Shown here piece after piece: positions 44,867-54,506 of a stretch of DNA of 64,000 nucleotides (position 1 is the stretch's first letter; each line of letters begins with the position of its first letter). The position numbers and the translations under genes are program-made. A model generated the notes under the pieces. It saw only the letters and a program-made list of their open reading frames with translations. It had not been told where the DNA came from and did not search any database. This DNA comes from Candidatus Melainabacteria bacterium (GTDB lineage Bacteria; Cyanobacteriota; Vampirovibrionia; Obscuribacterales; Obscuribacteraceae): the NCBI GenBank assembly GCA_017307165.1, contig JAFKGK010000004.1, forward strand, positions 248,001 through 312,000, written 5' to 3'.

Positions 44867-46196
44867 GCCCTCTATCCTCGAAATCCTTAAACATGTCAAA
44901 ACTAGCGCAGGCTGGAGAAAGCACCACAGGCCCTTTCTTCATCGTACCACCCAATCGCACCGCCTCCTCCATCGAAGCGACAGGATAGACTTCCTCATAT
45001 TTTTCCGACCGCAAAGCTGTCTCAAATCTGTCCTTGGCCTCGCCTACCAGGATCACGGCTTGAGCGTGCTTGCGGATATACCGCACAAGATCTTCGAGCG
45101 GCGTCCCTTTGTCCTTTCCACCAGCGATGAGCACCATGCTCTTTTCTGGGAAAGATTGGAGAGCCTTGATAGTAGAGTCAGTATTAGTGGCCTTGCTGTC
45201 GTTATAAAACTCCACACCATCTACGGTATCAACGTATTCGAGACGGTGCTCGAGAGCCTTGAATGTACGCAAGTGAGTCTCGATCTCTTTTTGCGAAAGT
45301 CCGGAGAGGCAGGTGGCAGAGATGGCAGCTAGAGCGTTCTCGATGTTATGGTGTCCGATTATGCGCAGGTCATTGATGTGGCACACCACGCGAGAGCGAG
45401 CATTGTAGTTGTAGCAGAGAAACCCATCATTGACATAGGCACCTTGCATTTGTTCCTGCCCATCAGGCATCTGCGAAAAAGGAAAAACCTCGGCAGCGGT
45501 AGGCGTAGCCGCCACTACAGGATCATCAAAATTGTAGACCGCAAAATTTTCGACCGACATGCGACTAAACATCGAGCGTTTGGCGGCAATGTATGGATCG
45601 AGCCCACCATGCCAATCGAGGTGGTCTGGTGTGAGGTTGAGCCACACTCCGATCTGAGGCGCAAAGGTAGTGCAATACTCCAATTGATAGGAGCTGACCT
45701 CAACGACCAAAAAGTCTAGGGGCGGCCCATCGAGCAGACTCAAGATCGGTACGCCGATATTGCCGCAGGCCGGTGCAATGCGACCAGACTTTTCTAATAT
45801 ATGGCTGATCAGGGCAGTAGTAGTCGATTTGCCATTGGTGCCGGTGATAGCGATAAATGGGACCTGGGCCCCGATCTCTCTAAATGCCAACTCCACATCG
45901 GAGATCACTTCTTTTTTAAATGCTCTGGCACGAGTGATCACATCACTCTTGGGCTTGATGCCTGGGCTGGTGAGTATGATCTCAGCAGTAGACAGAGCGC
46001 GATCGCTGTGATTGCCAAACTCGGCCTCTACTCCCAGTTTGGAGAGCTCGGTCAAATGCTTGGCGTCGACCTTGTCCTGAGGTTGCGACTCGGAAACCAC
46101 GACTTGAGCGCCACGACGCTTGAGGTAAGCAGCTGCTGCCAGCCCGCTCCGCCCCAGACCCAAGATAGTTACTCGCTTATTCTTCCAATCTGCCAC
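44811..46196 (-). CDS. murD: UDP-N-acetylmuramoyl-L-alanine-D-glutamate ligase MurD
   Basis: 461 residues. The N-terminal Rossmann-like part starts VTILGLGRSGLAAA. The ATP site ITGTNGKSTTTAL (residues 118-128) and the C-terminal YNDSKATNTDSTIKAL and LIAGGKDKG motifs are typical. It adds D-Glu to UDP-MurNAc-L-Ala in the cytosol. GTG start at 46196. Its 3' end overlaps ftsW by 56 or 89 bases, depending on the ftsW start. Confidence 0.96.
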   Translation of the reverse strand: MADWKNKRVTILGLGRSGLAAAAYLKRRGAQVVVSESQPQDKVDAKHLTELSKLGVEAEFGNHSDRALSTAEIILTSPGIKPKSDVITRARAFKKEVISDVELAFREIGAQVPFIAITGTNGKSTTTALISHILEKSGRIAPACGNIGVPILSLLDGPPLDFLVVEVSSYQLEYCTTFAPQIGVWLNLTPDHLDWHGGLDPYIAAKRSMFSRMSVENFAVYNFDDPVVAATPTAAEVFPFSQMPDGQEQMQGAYVNDGFLCYNYNARSRVVCHINDLRIIGHHNIENALAAISATCLSGLSQKEIETHLRTFKALEHRLEYVDTVDGVEFYNDSKATNTDSTIKALQSFPEKSMVLIAGGKDKGTPLEDLVRYIRKHAQAVILVGEAKDRFETALRSEKYEEVYPVASMEEAVRLGGTMKKGPVVLSPACASFDMFKDFEDRGRVFKDLVRQRAREVASAR

Positions 46197-46265
46197 AGGG
46201 CAATTGTATCAGGTGGTTTTCAAGGCAGAAAGAGCCCTTTTCTTATATACAGTGCATAAGAAAAA

Positions 46266-46287
46266 GAGCGGGTCTTTCGACCCGCTC
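46266..46287 (-). terminator. Intrinsic terminator of the long TPR gene
   Basis: GAGCGGGTC / GACCCGCTC 9-bp stem with a TTTC loop on the plus strand. On the minus strand it is followed by TCTTTTTCTT, 14 bases after the stop codon. Confidence 0.8.
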
Positions 46288-46300
46288 GCAAAAACAAAGC

Positions 46301-48217
46301 TTAGAGCTTTCCTTTTTCCTTTTCTTTCTGTTCGACCTTATAGGCCTTCTCTTTCAGCTTCTCGATCTTCTTATCGAGTTTTTCCTTTTCCTTGGGAGGG
46401 AGATTAGGAGAAAGAGAGCCGTAGGCAGTGTATTGCACGACTGCTTCTTTGAGATCCTTGCTGGTCTCGGGCTTGAGGCGCTCGAGAGTCTTAGCCACGC
46501 CCAACCTGCTGTCGGCGACCTTGGGGTTGCCGTAGATGGCTGAGTGATACTTGTCGATCGCGCTGGCCAACTGGCCTTTGCGAGCGAGGTCATCAGCCAT
46601 TGTCAGATCCTGGCGAGCACTATCCTTGGCCTTAGCTACGCTAGCCAGGCCACGCTTGGCGCGCTCGTCGCCACCAGGCATGGAGGCAGCTTTTTTGTAG
46701 GCGGACTCGGCATTGTTGAGATCTTTGATCATCAGGGCCAAATCAGCTACGGCAAAAGCTTGCTTGGATGTCTGAGCATTGGCGATAACCGTATTCATCT
46801 GCTGATCTGCTTCAGAAAACCGATTTTGAGCAAGCAAGGCTTCAGCATAAGCCACGCGTTCGCCATCATTGGTCGGAGTGCCGATAGATGCGAGGTCGAC
46901 AGGAGTACCCGCCATGGAGCGCAATTTGGCTTGAGCCAGACGCAATTCCATGTCGTTGGGATTCATAGCCACGGCCTTATCGATCATACGTTGAGCCGAC
47001 TCAAACTCGTTGGACATAAAGTAGGCACCACCGGCCTCTTTATTGGATTTGAGGTAATAGGCCCTAGTGAGACCCTTGGCGGCAGCAGCATTTTGTCCGT
47101 TGTTGGACAAGACTGTGTCGTATTCTTTGATGGCATCATCGAGCTTTTCTAGCTTCAAGCTCTGATCGGCAACGCGCATGTGCAATTCGGCGTTGTTAGG
47201 CATCATTTCCAATCCAGAGCGCAATTCGGCGATGGACATTTCCAAATCGCCGCGATTCTCACGGATATCTGCAATGTGCAGATAAGCATCCGGGTTTTCT
47301 GGCTTGATGCGGATCGACTCTTGAAACTCTTTGATAGCCGCTACGTTATTGCCTTGTGCAGCATAGACATCACCGAGGGTCTGGTGCACCGGCGCGCTGT
47401 TACGAAACTGGTAGAGCGAGGTATTGAGCTCTTTGAGCGCAGCGTCGTACTGGCCTTGCTTGTAGTAGGCCTTGCCCAGTCCATAGTGAGCAGTCGAATT
47501 GCCGGTGTTGAGCGAGACAGCCATTTTGAGGTCGGAAACAGCATCACCGTACTGTTCTTTCATCATCTTAGCCAGACCAAGCTGAGCATAGGCTTCGGAA
47601 TACTTGGGATCGAGATTGGTCGCTTCTTTATAAGCATTGATGGCATCATCGATCTTGCCCTGTTCTTTATAGATATTGCCCAGGGTCACGTGACCTTCAG
47701 GCATACCAGGATCGATACTGAGAGCTTGCTTAGCCTCGGCTTCGGCTTGCGAGAGCATTGCATCACGGCTCTTGATCACGGTATTGTTGCTGGAGGCCAA
47801 ACGATTGTAGAGCACCATTGCTTTACCAGCGTGAGCCATTGCATTCATCGGATCTTGCTTGAGGACCTTATCAAAGGTTTCTTCTGCACCATCGAGCTTA
47901 AATTGCTTGGCCAGAGCCATGCCAAATCCGACTTGAGCAGGCGTGCTCTTAGGATTTTTGCCCATTTCGTTTTTATACAGATCGGCAGCTTCGTCAAATT
48001 TGCCTTGCAGCATGAGCTGATCCGCTCTCACTACTTCTCTGGTGATCCTCATTTTATAAGGAGCTTTGCTGTTCGCTACAGCGATCTGTGTACCAGAAAT
48101 ACCGTCGTGAGCTTCTCTGGCCCATGCCGATTCTGGTGCGACCGTGGTGTTTGCAAGCAAGGACACAGATCCAGCCAGGACTAAAGAGAGATACCTGAGG
48201 TTATTTCGAGGGGCCAT
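46301..48217 (-). CDS. Exported long TPR-repeat protein
   Basis: 638 residues. A signal peptide (about 1-34, LVLAGSVSLLANTTVAPESAWA) is followed by about 15 TPR units from residue 55 to 610, many near consensus, such as PEGHVTLGNIYKEQGKIDDAINAYKEATNLDPK. It ends in a Lys/Glu-rich coiled coil (KEKEKLDKKIEKLKEKAYKVEQKEK). A periplasmic or surface scaffold is likely. It is divergent from yebC, 235 bases apart; AGCAAC (48299-48304) and GTTGCT (48318-48323) in that gap are an inverted repeat that might be an operator. Confidence 0.85.
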   Translation of the reverse strand: MAPRNNLRYLSLVLAGSVSLLANTTVAPESAWAREAHDGISGTQIAVANSKAPYKMRITREVVRADQLMLQGKFDEAADLYKNEMGKNPKSTPAQVGFGMALAKQFKLDGAEETFDKVLKQDPMNAMAHAGKAMVLYNRLASSNNTVIKSRDAMLSQAEAEAKQALSIDPGMPEGHVTLGNIYKEQGKIDDAINAYKEATNLDPKYSEAYAQLGLAKMMKEQYGDAVSDLKMAVSLNTGNSTAHYGLGKAYYKQGQYDAALKELNTSLYQFRNSAPVHQTLGDVYAAQGNNVAAIKEFQESIRIKPENPDAYLHIADIRENRGDLEMSIAELRSGLEMMPNNAELHMRVADQSLKLEKLDDAIKEYDTVLSNNGQNAAAAKGLTRAYYLKSNKEAGGAYFMSNEFESAQRMIDKAVAMNPNDMELRLAQAKLRSMAGTPVDLASIGTPTNDGERVAYAEALLAQNRFSEADQQMNTVIANAQTSKQAFAVADLALMIKDLNNAESAYKKAASMPGGDERAKRGLASVAKAKDSARQDLTMADDLARKGQLASAIDKYHSAIYGNPKVADSRLGVAKTLERLKPETSKDLKEAVVQYTAYGSLSPNLPPKEKEKLDKKIEKLKEKAYKVEQKEKEKGKL

Positions 48218-48452
48218 TTTTTACTCCATGAATTGAATTTTCTATCTATATATAAGGAAGAGAAAAATTCGAATGGGAATTGGAAGAGAACCAATTGTAG
48301 CAACGTATACTTGTATAGTTGCTTGCGAAGAGCCAAGATAAAGGCACGCAGGCTGCCAAGCGGCGCCATTCCCGGGTAAATCGCTGATTTAGCGCGGTGT
48401 CGTCACTTGCTCTTCGATGCAAAACATTCTTTATATATAGAGGATCGAGACT

Positions 48453-49208
48453 TTGTCAGGGCATTCAAAATGGGCCACCATCAAAAGGCATAAGGCAGTC
48501 GTAGACCAAAAGCGTGGTGCTGCTTACGCCAAGATGGCGCGAGAGATTATTGTCGCCGCTAAAATGGGAGGTCCGGACCCAGCAGCCAATTTTAGGCTGC
48601 GTACCGCTATCGAGCGCGCCAAGGCCGAAGGCGTGCCCAACGACAATATTGCTCGAGCTGTCGAAAAAGGCTCAGGCAGCGGTGGTGCCGACAATTTTGA
48701 GGAGCTGACCTATGAAGGATATGGCCCCGGCGGTATTGCCATACTAGTCAAATGCGCAACCGACAACCGACACAGGACTGCCGCCGATCTACGCATGCAT
48801 TTTTCAAAAAATGGCGGCAATATGGGCGAGGCAGGTTGCGTCAACTGGATGTTTACCGAAAGAGGCGAAGTAACAGTATCCAAAGAGACCGGCTTTGACG
48901 AAGATGCACTGTTGATGGTGGCACTAGATGCCGGCGCCGACGACCTCGACACTACTCAAGACACAGAAGCCACTGTGGTTTGCGGAGCCAACCAACTCGA
49001 ATCAGTCAAAGAAGCCTTGCAAAAGGCTGGCTACAAAGTCATGCGCGCGGAGAGCGTAATGGCCCCCAGCAACACGATCCAAGTAGAAAGCAAAGATACG
49101 GCCAAGCAATTACTCAAGCTCTTGGACCAACTTGAAAGCCACGATGACGTCCAACAGGTTTACGCCAATTTTGATATGGCAGCGGAGTGGATGCAAGAGT
49201 TGCTTTAA
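48453..49208 (+). CDS. yebC: YebC/PmpR-family protein
   Basis: 251 residues, standard length, starting MSGHSKWATIKRHKAVVDQKRG with GYGPGGIAILVKCATDNRHRTA in the middle. The family was long annotated as transcriptional regulators and has recently been linked to translation of proline-rich stretches. The start is TTG at 48453, with AGAGGA about 9 bases upstream. Confidence 0.95.
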   Translation: MSGHSKWATIKRHKAVVDQKRGAAYAKMAREIIVAAKMGGPDPAANFRLRTAIERAKAEGVPNDNIARAVEKGSGSGGADNFEELTYEGYGPGGIAILVKCATDNRHRTAADLRMHFSKNGGNMGEAGCVNWMFTERGEVTVSKETGFDEDALLMVALDAGADDLDTTQDTEATVVCGANQLESVKEALQKAGYKVMRAESVMAPSNTIQVESKDTAKQLLKLLDQLESHDDVQQVYANFDMAAEWMQELL

Positions 49209-49733
49209 GCAAAAAACGATGCAAATAGATTAAATCCGCACAACTCTTTTTGTAGTTTTGTTAAGCAGCGCTTGAGCTATTATGGGCATGGACTCATGCC
49301 TGGAAACGTCCATCGATACTACGTCTTCAAAATTTCCTCCTACCAATCTCTACCTCTTGGCTGCAAACCACTATTTCGTTTAACCTAGCTTTTACTTTGC
49401 GTTACGAAAGCCCCTTGGCAACCATATGCGATACCAATGCATGAGTTTGGCTTAATCCAGATTTTTCACACGGGCTCGATATATCTTGCTTTTGATTTTG
49501 CATGCGATCAAATGGCGCAAAAAATCAATATGTGTTTTGTGAAATTTTAGACACTATCCCTGTATTGCAGCAAGAATGGCAAAAATTGACATTGTCAGGG
49601 GATCTTTGACGCCACCACAAACCTTCTGCTACCTTTTCGCCTGCTTCGGCAAACCTACCCAAGAGTCATACATCGCATATATGCGGTCGTCGACCCTAAA
49701 GAGGACATCGCCCCCGGGCGCTAGAAAAATCCG
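49209..49733. other. Long intergenic region before the RlpA-like gene
   Basis: 525 bases. I find no coding frame with a start and ribosome site, no tRNA, and no hairpin that meets terminator criteria. It is AT-rich in the middle (about 49490-49600) and presumably carries the promoter of the RlpA-like gene. A small RNA cannot be excluded. Confidence 0.4.
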
Positions 49734-50588
49734 ATGAACACAGGCAACACACTTACTTGCAAATTTGCCCACCTCCTCATGGCCCTCACGGTCACCTGTG
49801 GAGCAATAGGCACCACGATCGCCTCAGCACCAAGCGCTATGGCTGCTGATTGCACTCCCGAAGTCGAATCGACAGTATGGGAAGAGAACAATCAAGAATG
49901 CGCAACGGTTACTGTAAACGGCAAAGAGATCATTACCTTTCGCGGCGAAAACGCTCAGGGCTCAGCAGAAGACCGAGCCGAAAAGCTCGCTGACAAGCTG
50001 CAAGACGTCCTAAAAGACGCAAAATTTGACCTCTCAAAAATGCTCCCAGGCGCCGAAGCCAATCAGTCTTCGATCCGCATGGATGGCTCGACTCTGATTA
50101 GATTCGAAACCGCAAATAATGATGAAACCGCCATGGAGCAGAGCTTTAAGGTGGTCAACAATATCCGCACTATTCTCGGTCAGCCTCCCGTTCCTGCAGC
50201 ATTTCTCAAGGCTGTGGAAACACAGAGTCCCGAGCAAGCCATGGCTTCATGCCTGGGTCGTACAAGCACACCTTCCAATTTCGTAGCCAATTTTTCTGGA
50301 CACGCTTCCTGGTATGGCGGACGCTTTCATGGCCGCAAGACCAGTAATGGTGATAGGTTTGACCAGGATGGCTTTACGGCAGCCCACCGCTCACTACCTT
50401 TTGGCACCAAGCTACTGGTACTCAATCGTCGTACAGGCGATAGCTGCGTAGTCGAAGTCAACGACCGTGGCCCGTTTATCGAGGATAGGGTGATAGACCT
50501 TTCTCGTGGGGCCGCGCAAAAGCTCAATATGCTTTCTTCAGGCGTAGCAATGGTCGACTGCATGGTCATCAACAACAACGATAACTGA
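49734..50588 (+). CDS. RlpA-like double-psi beta-barrel protein
   Basis: 284 residues with a signal peptide (about 1-35). Residues about 40-150 form an N-terminal domain of unknown type (GKEIITFRGENAQGSAEDRAEKLADKL), with a helical stretch. The C-terminal RlpA barrel starts at about residue 189: GHASWYGGRFHGRKTSNGDRFD, TAAHRSLPFGTKL, then VEVNDRGPFIEDRVIDLSRGAA. RlpA proteins bind or cleave denuded peptidoglycan at the septum; the Asp-Arg-Gly-Pro-Phe motif is kept. The SPOR domain found in some RlpA proteins is absent. An intrinsic terminator follows. Confidence 0.88.
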   Translation: MNTGNTLTCKFAHLLMALTVTCGAIGTTIASAPSAMAADCTPEVESTVWEENNQECATVTVNGKEIITFRGENAQGSAEDRAEKLADKLQDVLKDAKFDLSKMLPGAEANQSSIRMDGSTLIRFETANNDETAMEQSFKVVNNIRTILGQPPVPAAFLKAVETQSPEQAMASCLGRTSTPSNFVANFSGHASWYGGRFHGRKTSNGDRFDQDGFTAAHRSLPFGTKLLVLNRRTGDSCVVEVNDRGPFIEDRVIDLSRGAAQKLNMLSSGVAMVDCMVINNNDN

Positions 50589-50598
50589 GTTTGTAAAG

Positions 50599-50626
50599 AG
50601 CAGGTCGCCTAGATGACCTGCTTTTT
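50599..50626 (+). terminator. Intrinsic terminator of the RlpA-like gene
   Basis: AGCAGGTC (50599-50606) pairs with GACCTGCT (50615-50622), followed by TTTT, 11 bases after the stop codon. Confidence 0.8.
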
Positions 50627-50672
50627 GTTTGAGCTGATATGATTGCTGCTTGAGCCTTCCACGCTTGAGCAT

Positions 50673-52130
50673 ATGAGCACACAACAAGTCCGAGTACGCA
50701 TAGCCCCGAGTCCAACAGGTCACCTCCATGTGGGTACGGCCAGGACAGCTCTGTACAATTATCTCTATGCCAGACGTCACAATGGCACCTTTGTGCTGCG
50801 TCTCGAGGATACTGACGAAGAACGCTCCAGAGAGGAGTACACCAAAGACATCGTCGACGGTTTGCGATGGCTGGGCCTCGACTGGGAAGAAGGCCTCGAA
50901 GTAGGAGGGCCCTACCCTCCATATCGCCAAACCGAAAAAATCGATCACTACAACAATATCGCCAGCAAGCTCATCAGCTCGCAAGACGCGTATTTGTGCT
51001 TTGCCACTGCCGAAGAATTGGCTGCACTCAAAGAAGAGCAAAGGGCAGCCGGTGCCGCTCCCAGATATGACAATCGTGGCAGAGACCTGACCGAAAACCA
51101 ACGCAAAGACTACGAAAAAGAAGGCCGCATCCCATCGATACGCTTTAAAGTCGAAGAACCACAGGTGGTGTCATGGCATGATGCCGTCAAGGGCGAGATC
51201 GCTATCGATAGCTCGGATCTGGGTGGCGATATGGTCATCGTCAAGTCAAACGGCGTAGCCATCTACAATTTTGCCGTGGTCGTCGATGACGTCGACATGC
51301 ACATGACTCACGTCATCCGTGGCGAAGACCACATCCACAACACAGCCAAACAGATACTGATCTACAAGGCCCTGGGCTACGACCTGCCTCTCTTTGCGCA
51401 CGTGCCACTGATTTTTGATCTCGAGCGCCAAAAGCTCTCCAAGCGCAAACACGGTGAGACAGTGCACATCGACTATTACCGCAAAGAAGGCTACATGCCC
51501 GAAGCCATAGTCAACTACCTGGCTCAGATGAGCTGGACGCATCCACAGGGCAAGGAGATCTATAGCCTGGCAGAGGCTGCGGAGGTCTTTGATCTGGACA
51601 AGGTCTCCAAGAGCCCAGCCGTATTTGACGTGGCCAAGCTCAACTGGTTCAACAGCCATTATTTGCGCGACCTGCCCCTCGATCTCATCGTCGAGCGCGC
51701 CATGCCTTACCTTGCTGACTTTGATTTGTCCAAGTATTCCAAGGACGAGATCAACAAGATGGTGGCGCTCATTCGCGAGAGCCTGACCACTCTTTCGCAG
51801 ATCAAAGGCGCACTTGCATTTTTCTTTGATGAGCACGTTCAGATGCAACCGGAGCTCAAGGAAATAATCGAAAAAGAAGGCAGCCGCAAGGTCCTGGCGG
51901 ATCTGAGCAAGTCCATCGACGAGCAGTCTGTGCCTTTTGGCGACAATCAGGGCTCAAAAAAAGCAGTAGATGCCATCGGCAAAACTCATGGACTAAAAGG
52001 CAAAGATCTCTACTGGCCGGTCAGAGTGGCACTCTCTGGCAGCACTGCAGGCCCGGATCTAGGAGCCATTATCTCCATACTCGGACCTGAAAGAGTCAAG
52101 CAGCGACTGGCAACGGCACTCACCACATGA
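50673..52130 (+). CDS. gltX: Glutamyl-tRNA synthetase
   Basis: 485 residues from the ATG at 50673; an in-frame TTG at 50643 is less likely because it would extend past the normal MSTQQVRVRIAPSPTG start. Class I signatures are present: HLHVG (residues 17-21) and KLSKR (254-258). It charges tRNA-Glu, which feeds protein synthesis and also HemA-dependent haem synthesis (hemA is at the right end of this window). It overlaps cysS by ATGA. Confidence 0.96.
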   Translation: MSTQQVRVRIAPSPTGHLHVGTARTALYNYLYARRHNGTFVLRLEDTDEERSREEYTKDIVDGLRWLGLDWEEGLEVGGPYPPYRQTEKIDHYNNIASKLISSQDAYLCFATAEELAALKEEQRAAGAAPRYDNRGRDLTENQRKDYEKEGRIPSIRFKVEEPQVVSWHDAVKGEIAIDSSDLGGDMVIVKSNGVAIYNFAVVVDDVDMHMTHVIRGEDHIHNTAKQILIYKALGYDLPLFAHVPLIFDLERQKLSKRKHGETVHIDYYRKEGYMPEAIVNYLAQMSWTHPQGKEIYSLAEAAEVFDLDKVSKSPAVFDVAKLNWFNSHYLRDLPLDLIVERAMPYLADFDLSKYSKDEINKMVALIRESLTTLSQIKGALAFFFDEHVQMQPELKEIIEKEGSRKVLADLSKSIDEQSVPFGDNQGSKKAVDAIGKTHGLKGKDLYWPVRVALSGSTAGPDLGAIISILGPERVKQRLATALTT

Positions 52131-53539
52131 GTCAGATGAGAGAGATACAGGTATACAACACGCTCACAGGCAAAAAAGAGACCTTTGAGCCCATGGTGCC
52201 AGGCAAGGTCACCATGTATGCTTGCGGCCCCACCGTCTACATGCTGAGCCACCTCGGCCACGCTCGCATGGCCATAGTTTGGGACACAGTGCAGAGGTTT
52301 TTTAGACATTGCGGTTATGAGGTCACATACGTCCGCAATATCACTGATGTAGACGACAAGATCATAGCTCGAGCAAAGTCTCTCGGCATCAGTCCGGAGC
52401 GCCTCGCCCGCGAATGCACCTATGATTTTTGGCACGACATGCGCTCGCTCAACGTACAGTTTCCAGACTACGAACCTCGCGCTACTGAGTACATCCAGCA
52501 GATGATCAGTTTTGTAGAGGGACTGATTGCCGGTGGACATGCCTATGTGGCTCAAGGCGACGTTTATTTTGACGTGCAGTCCTTTGATCAATACGGCAAG
52601 CTTGGCAAGCAAAACCTCGACGCCTTGATCAGCGGCGCTCGCGATCAGGCAGTCGCCCAAGAAGCACTCGCTCATCTCAAAAAGAGCCCTGTCGATTTTG
52701 CCCTATGGAAATCAGCCAATCCAGACGAACTCAATTGGCCCAGCCCCTGGGGCCCTGGCCGACCGGGCTGGCATCTGGAGTGCTCGACCATGGTCAAGCA
52801 CATACTGGGACCGACTATCGATATCCATGCTGGCGGCGAAGACCTCGTATTTCCACATCACGAAAACGAGATCGCCCAATCCGAAGCCTTGCACGACCAA
52901 CCGCTTGCGCGCTACTGGCTGCACAATAGCTTTGTGCAGGTCTCAGCCGAAAAGATGTCCAAATCACTCGGCAATTTTAAAACCATCCGCGACCTGCTAG
53001 AGCAATACTCGTCTGATACCATCAGGCTTTTTGTGCTGCAATCGCATTATCGCAGCCCCATCGACTTTACGATCGAAGCCCTCAATGCCACCAGATCTGG
53101 TTCTATGCGCTTGATCAAAGCCGCCGCTTTTGCAGAGCAAAACGCAGATGCAGACTTGGGTGCAGACCTAGAGGCAGTCGCCAAATTTGAAAAAGCCTTT
53201 GCCGAAGCCATGAGCAACGACTTTAACACTGCCGTCGCTATCTCTCAGTTGTATCAACTTGCCGATGCTATCCTCGCCTCTAAGTCAGGCTCAGACCAGA
53301 GAGCAATGGCTCAAGCGCTCAAAGAGCACGCAGCCATCCTGGGCCTCACTCTCCAGGACACTCGCAATGATATCGATCTCGACACGGGCAAAAAGCTCAT
53401 GGATCTCATCCTGACTCTCAGACAAGAAGCCAGGGGCCGAAAAGATTATGCCTCAGCAGATTTGATCCGCAAGAGTCTTAGCCAATCAGGCATCAATGTC
53501 ATGGATAGTGCCAGCGGAGCCAGCTGGGAAATCGGCTAG
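52127..53539 (+). CDS. cysS: Cysteinyl-tRNA synthetase
   Basis: 470 residues, standard. Zinc-ligand Cys33 lies in ACGPTVYM, the HIGH-type motif is HLGHAR (42-47), a second zinc Cys is in GWHLECSTM, and KMSKS is at 276-280. The 4-base overlap with gltX indicates a coupled operon. Confidence 0.97.
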   Translation: MSQMREIQVYNTLTGKKETFEPMVPGKVTMYACGPTVYMLSHLGHARMAIVWDTVQRFFRHCGYEVTYVRNITDVDDKIIARAKSLGISPERLARECTYDFWHDMRSLNVQFPDYEPRATEYIQQMISFVEGLIAGGHAYVAQGDVYFDVQSFDQYGKLGKQNLDALISGARDQAVAQEALAHLKKSPVDFALWKSANPDELNWPSPWGPGRPGWHLECSTMVKHILGPTIDIHAGGEDLVFPHHENEIAQSEALHDQPLARYWLHNSFVQVSAEKMSKSLGNFKTIRDLLEQYSSDTIRLFVLQSHYRSPIDFTIEALNATRSGSMRLIKAAAFAEQNADADLGADLEAVAKFEKAFAEAMSNDFNTAVAISQLYQLADAILASKSGSDQRAMAQALKEHAAILGLTLQDTRNDIDLDTGKKLMDLILTLRQEARGRKDYASADLIRKSLSQSGINVMDSASGASWEIG

Positions 53540-53656
53540 TCCTTTCTCATACTTTCTCACGCACCTGAACGAGATCGTCTGTAGATGCATTTATTATCGG
53601 TTAGATATACAACAATACGTATTACCAAAGCCATGGAGCTTTCCAGGGGCAAATAA

Positions 53657-53693
53657 AAAGACGCGATACCAATAATGTCGGGATCGCGTCTTT
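53657..53693 (-). terminator. Intrinsic terminator after tRNA-Ser
   Basis: AAAGACGCGAT (53657-53667) pairs with ATCGCGTCTTT (53683-53693) over 11 bp. On the minus strand TTTATTT follows, 15 bases after the tRNA 3' end. Confidence 0.75.
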
Positions 53694-53707
53694 ATATTTC
53701 GAAAGCT

Positions 53708-53791
53708 CGGAGAGGGTGGGATTCGAACCCACGTGGCTTGCGCCCATCCGCTTTCGAGGCGGCGCCGTTATGACCGCTTCGGTACCTCTCC
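53708..53791 (-). tRNA. tRNA-Ser (anticodon CGA)
   Basis: 84 bases. Acceptor stem GGAGAGG / CCTCTCC, a D arm with AAGCGGT, an anticodon loop CTCGAAA giving CGA (reads TCG codons), a long variable arm typical of serine tRNAs, and a T arm with GGTTCGAATCC. The discriminator base is G. The CCA end is not encoded, so it must be added by the nucleotidyltransferase, a candidate for which is 2 kb away. Confidence 0.93.
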
Positions 53792-53830
53792 TCATTAGCA
53801 GCAATGATTTTAGCAAAAGCCGGGTCTTTA

Positions 53831-53868
53831 GGGATAAAAAGAAACGGAGCCTCTTAACAGAGGCCCCG
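53831..53868 (-). terminator. Intrinsic terminator after the SRPBCC gene
   Basis: On the minus strand CGGGGCCTCT and AGAGGCTCCG form a 10-bp stem (one G-T pair) with a GTTA loop, followed by TTTCTTTTT, 36 bases after the stop codon. Confidence 0.8.
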
Positions 53869-53903
53869 AATGCTTGATGCTTGTATCTGGCGAACGCTCT
53901 AGA

Positions 53904-54506
53904 CTACTGAGTGTTGTGAGCGGGACGTCCGGCGATCTGAACTGCACCCTGCGACTCGGTCTGAGCTTTGAGCGTCGACATCACCTGAGGCATGTCGATG
54001 CGGCTTTGACGCTTGACCAGCCCTTGCGGAACGAGAAAACCACCATCGACATAGCTAGCATAGGTCACCAGGGTGGTGTGGCCGCCATCGAGGGGCTCGA
54101 GCTTCCAGTAGCCATCAACTTGCTTGAAGGCGCCGGATAAACGGTGCCATTCCATGCTGTGGGGAGCGTTCTCTTTTACTTCGACTGTGTACTCATATGA
54201 GCCTGGCAGGCCGCTAGGAGTCATGACGTGCCTGACGATCTTGGCGAAGCCATGATCTTGCACTAGTTTGCTCTTTTTGAGTTGAGGAAATACCTTATGG
54301 GCATTGTCATAATCGGTAAGCACTTGCCAGACTTTGTCGGGACTTGCTTTGACCGAAACGCGCGAAACGCAATAAGTCTTGCCATTGATCATTTCTTCGG
54401 TGACACTATTGGTAGTCTGGGTCTTTGCCAGTACAGATGGTGCCATGGCCACAAACATGGTTGCCGCGAGAGAAAGAGCAGCGACAGCGGTCTTTCTATT
54501 ATTCAC
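53904..54506 (-). CDS. Exported SRPBCC-fold (START/cyclase-like) protein
   Basis: 200 residues with a signal peptide (about 1-28, ending SVLAKT). The remainder is an SRPBCC domain: VSVKASPDKVWQVLTDYDNAHKVFPQLKKSKLV, EYTVEVKENAPHSMEWHRLSGAF and a last helix. This fold binds lipids or other hydrophobic ligands; the family also includes polyketide cyclases and coenzyme Q-binding proteins. Exported versions are common in cyanobacteria. GTG start at 54506 with AGGAAGG about 9 bases upstream. The ligand is unknown. Confidence 0.82.
   Translation of the reverse strand: MNNRKTAVAALSLAATMFVAMAPSVLAKTQTTNSVTEEMINGKTYCVSRVSVKASPDKVWQVLTDYDNAHKVFPQLKKSKLVQDHGFAKIVRHVMTPSGLPGSYEYTVEVKENAPHSMEWHRLSGAFKQVDGYWKLEPLDGGHTTLVTYASYVDGGFLVPQGLVKRQSRIDMPQVMSTLKAQTESQGAVQIAGRPAHNTQ

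Noticed and set aside
47180-48184. A 334-codon plus-strand frame opposite the long TPR gene
   Set aside because: Antisense to well-conserved TPR repeats; composition is that of a shadow frame.
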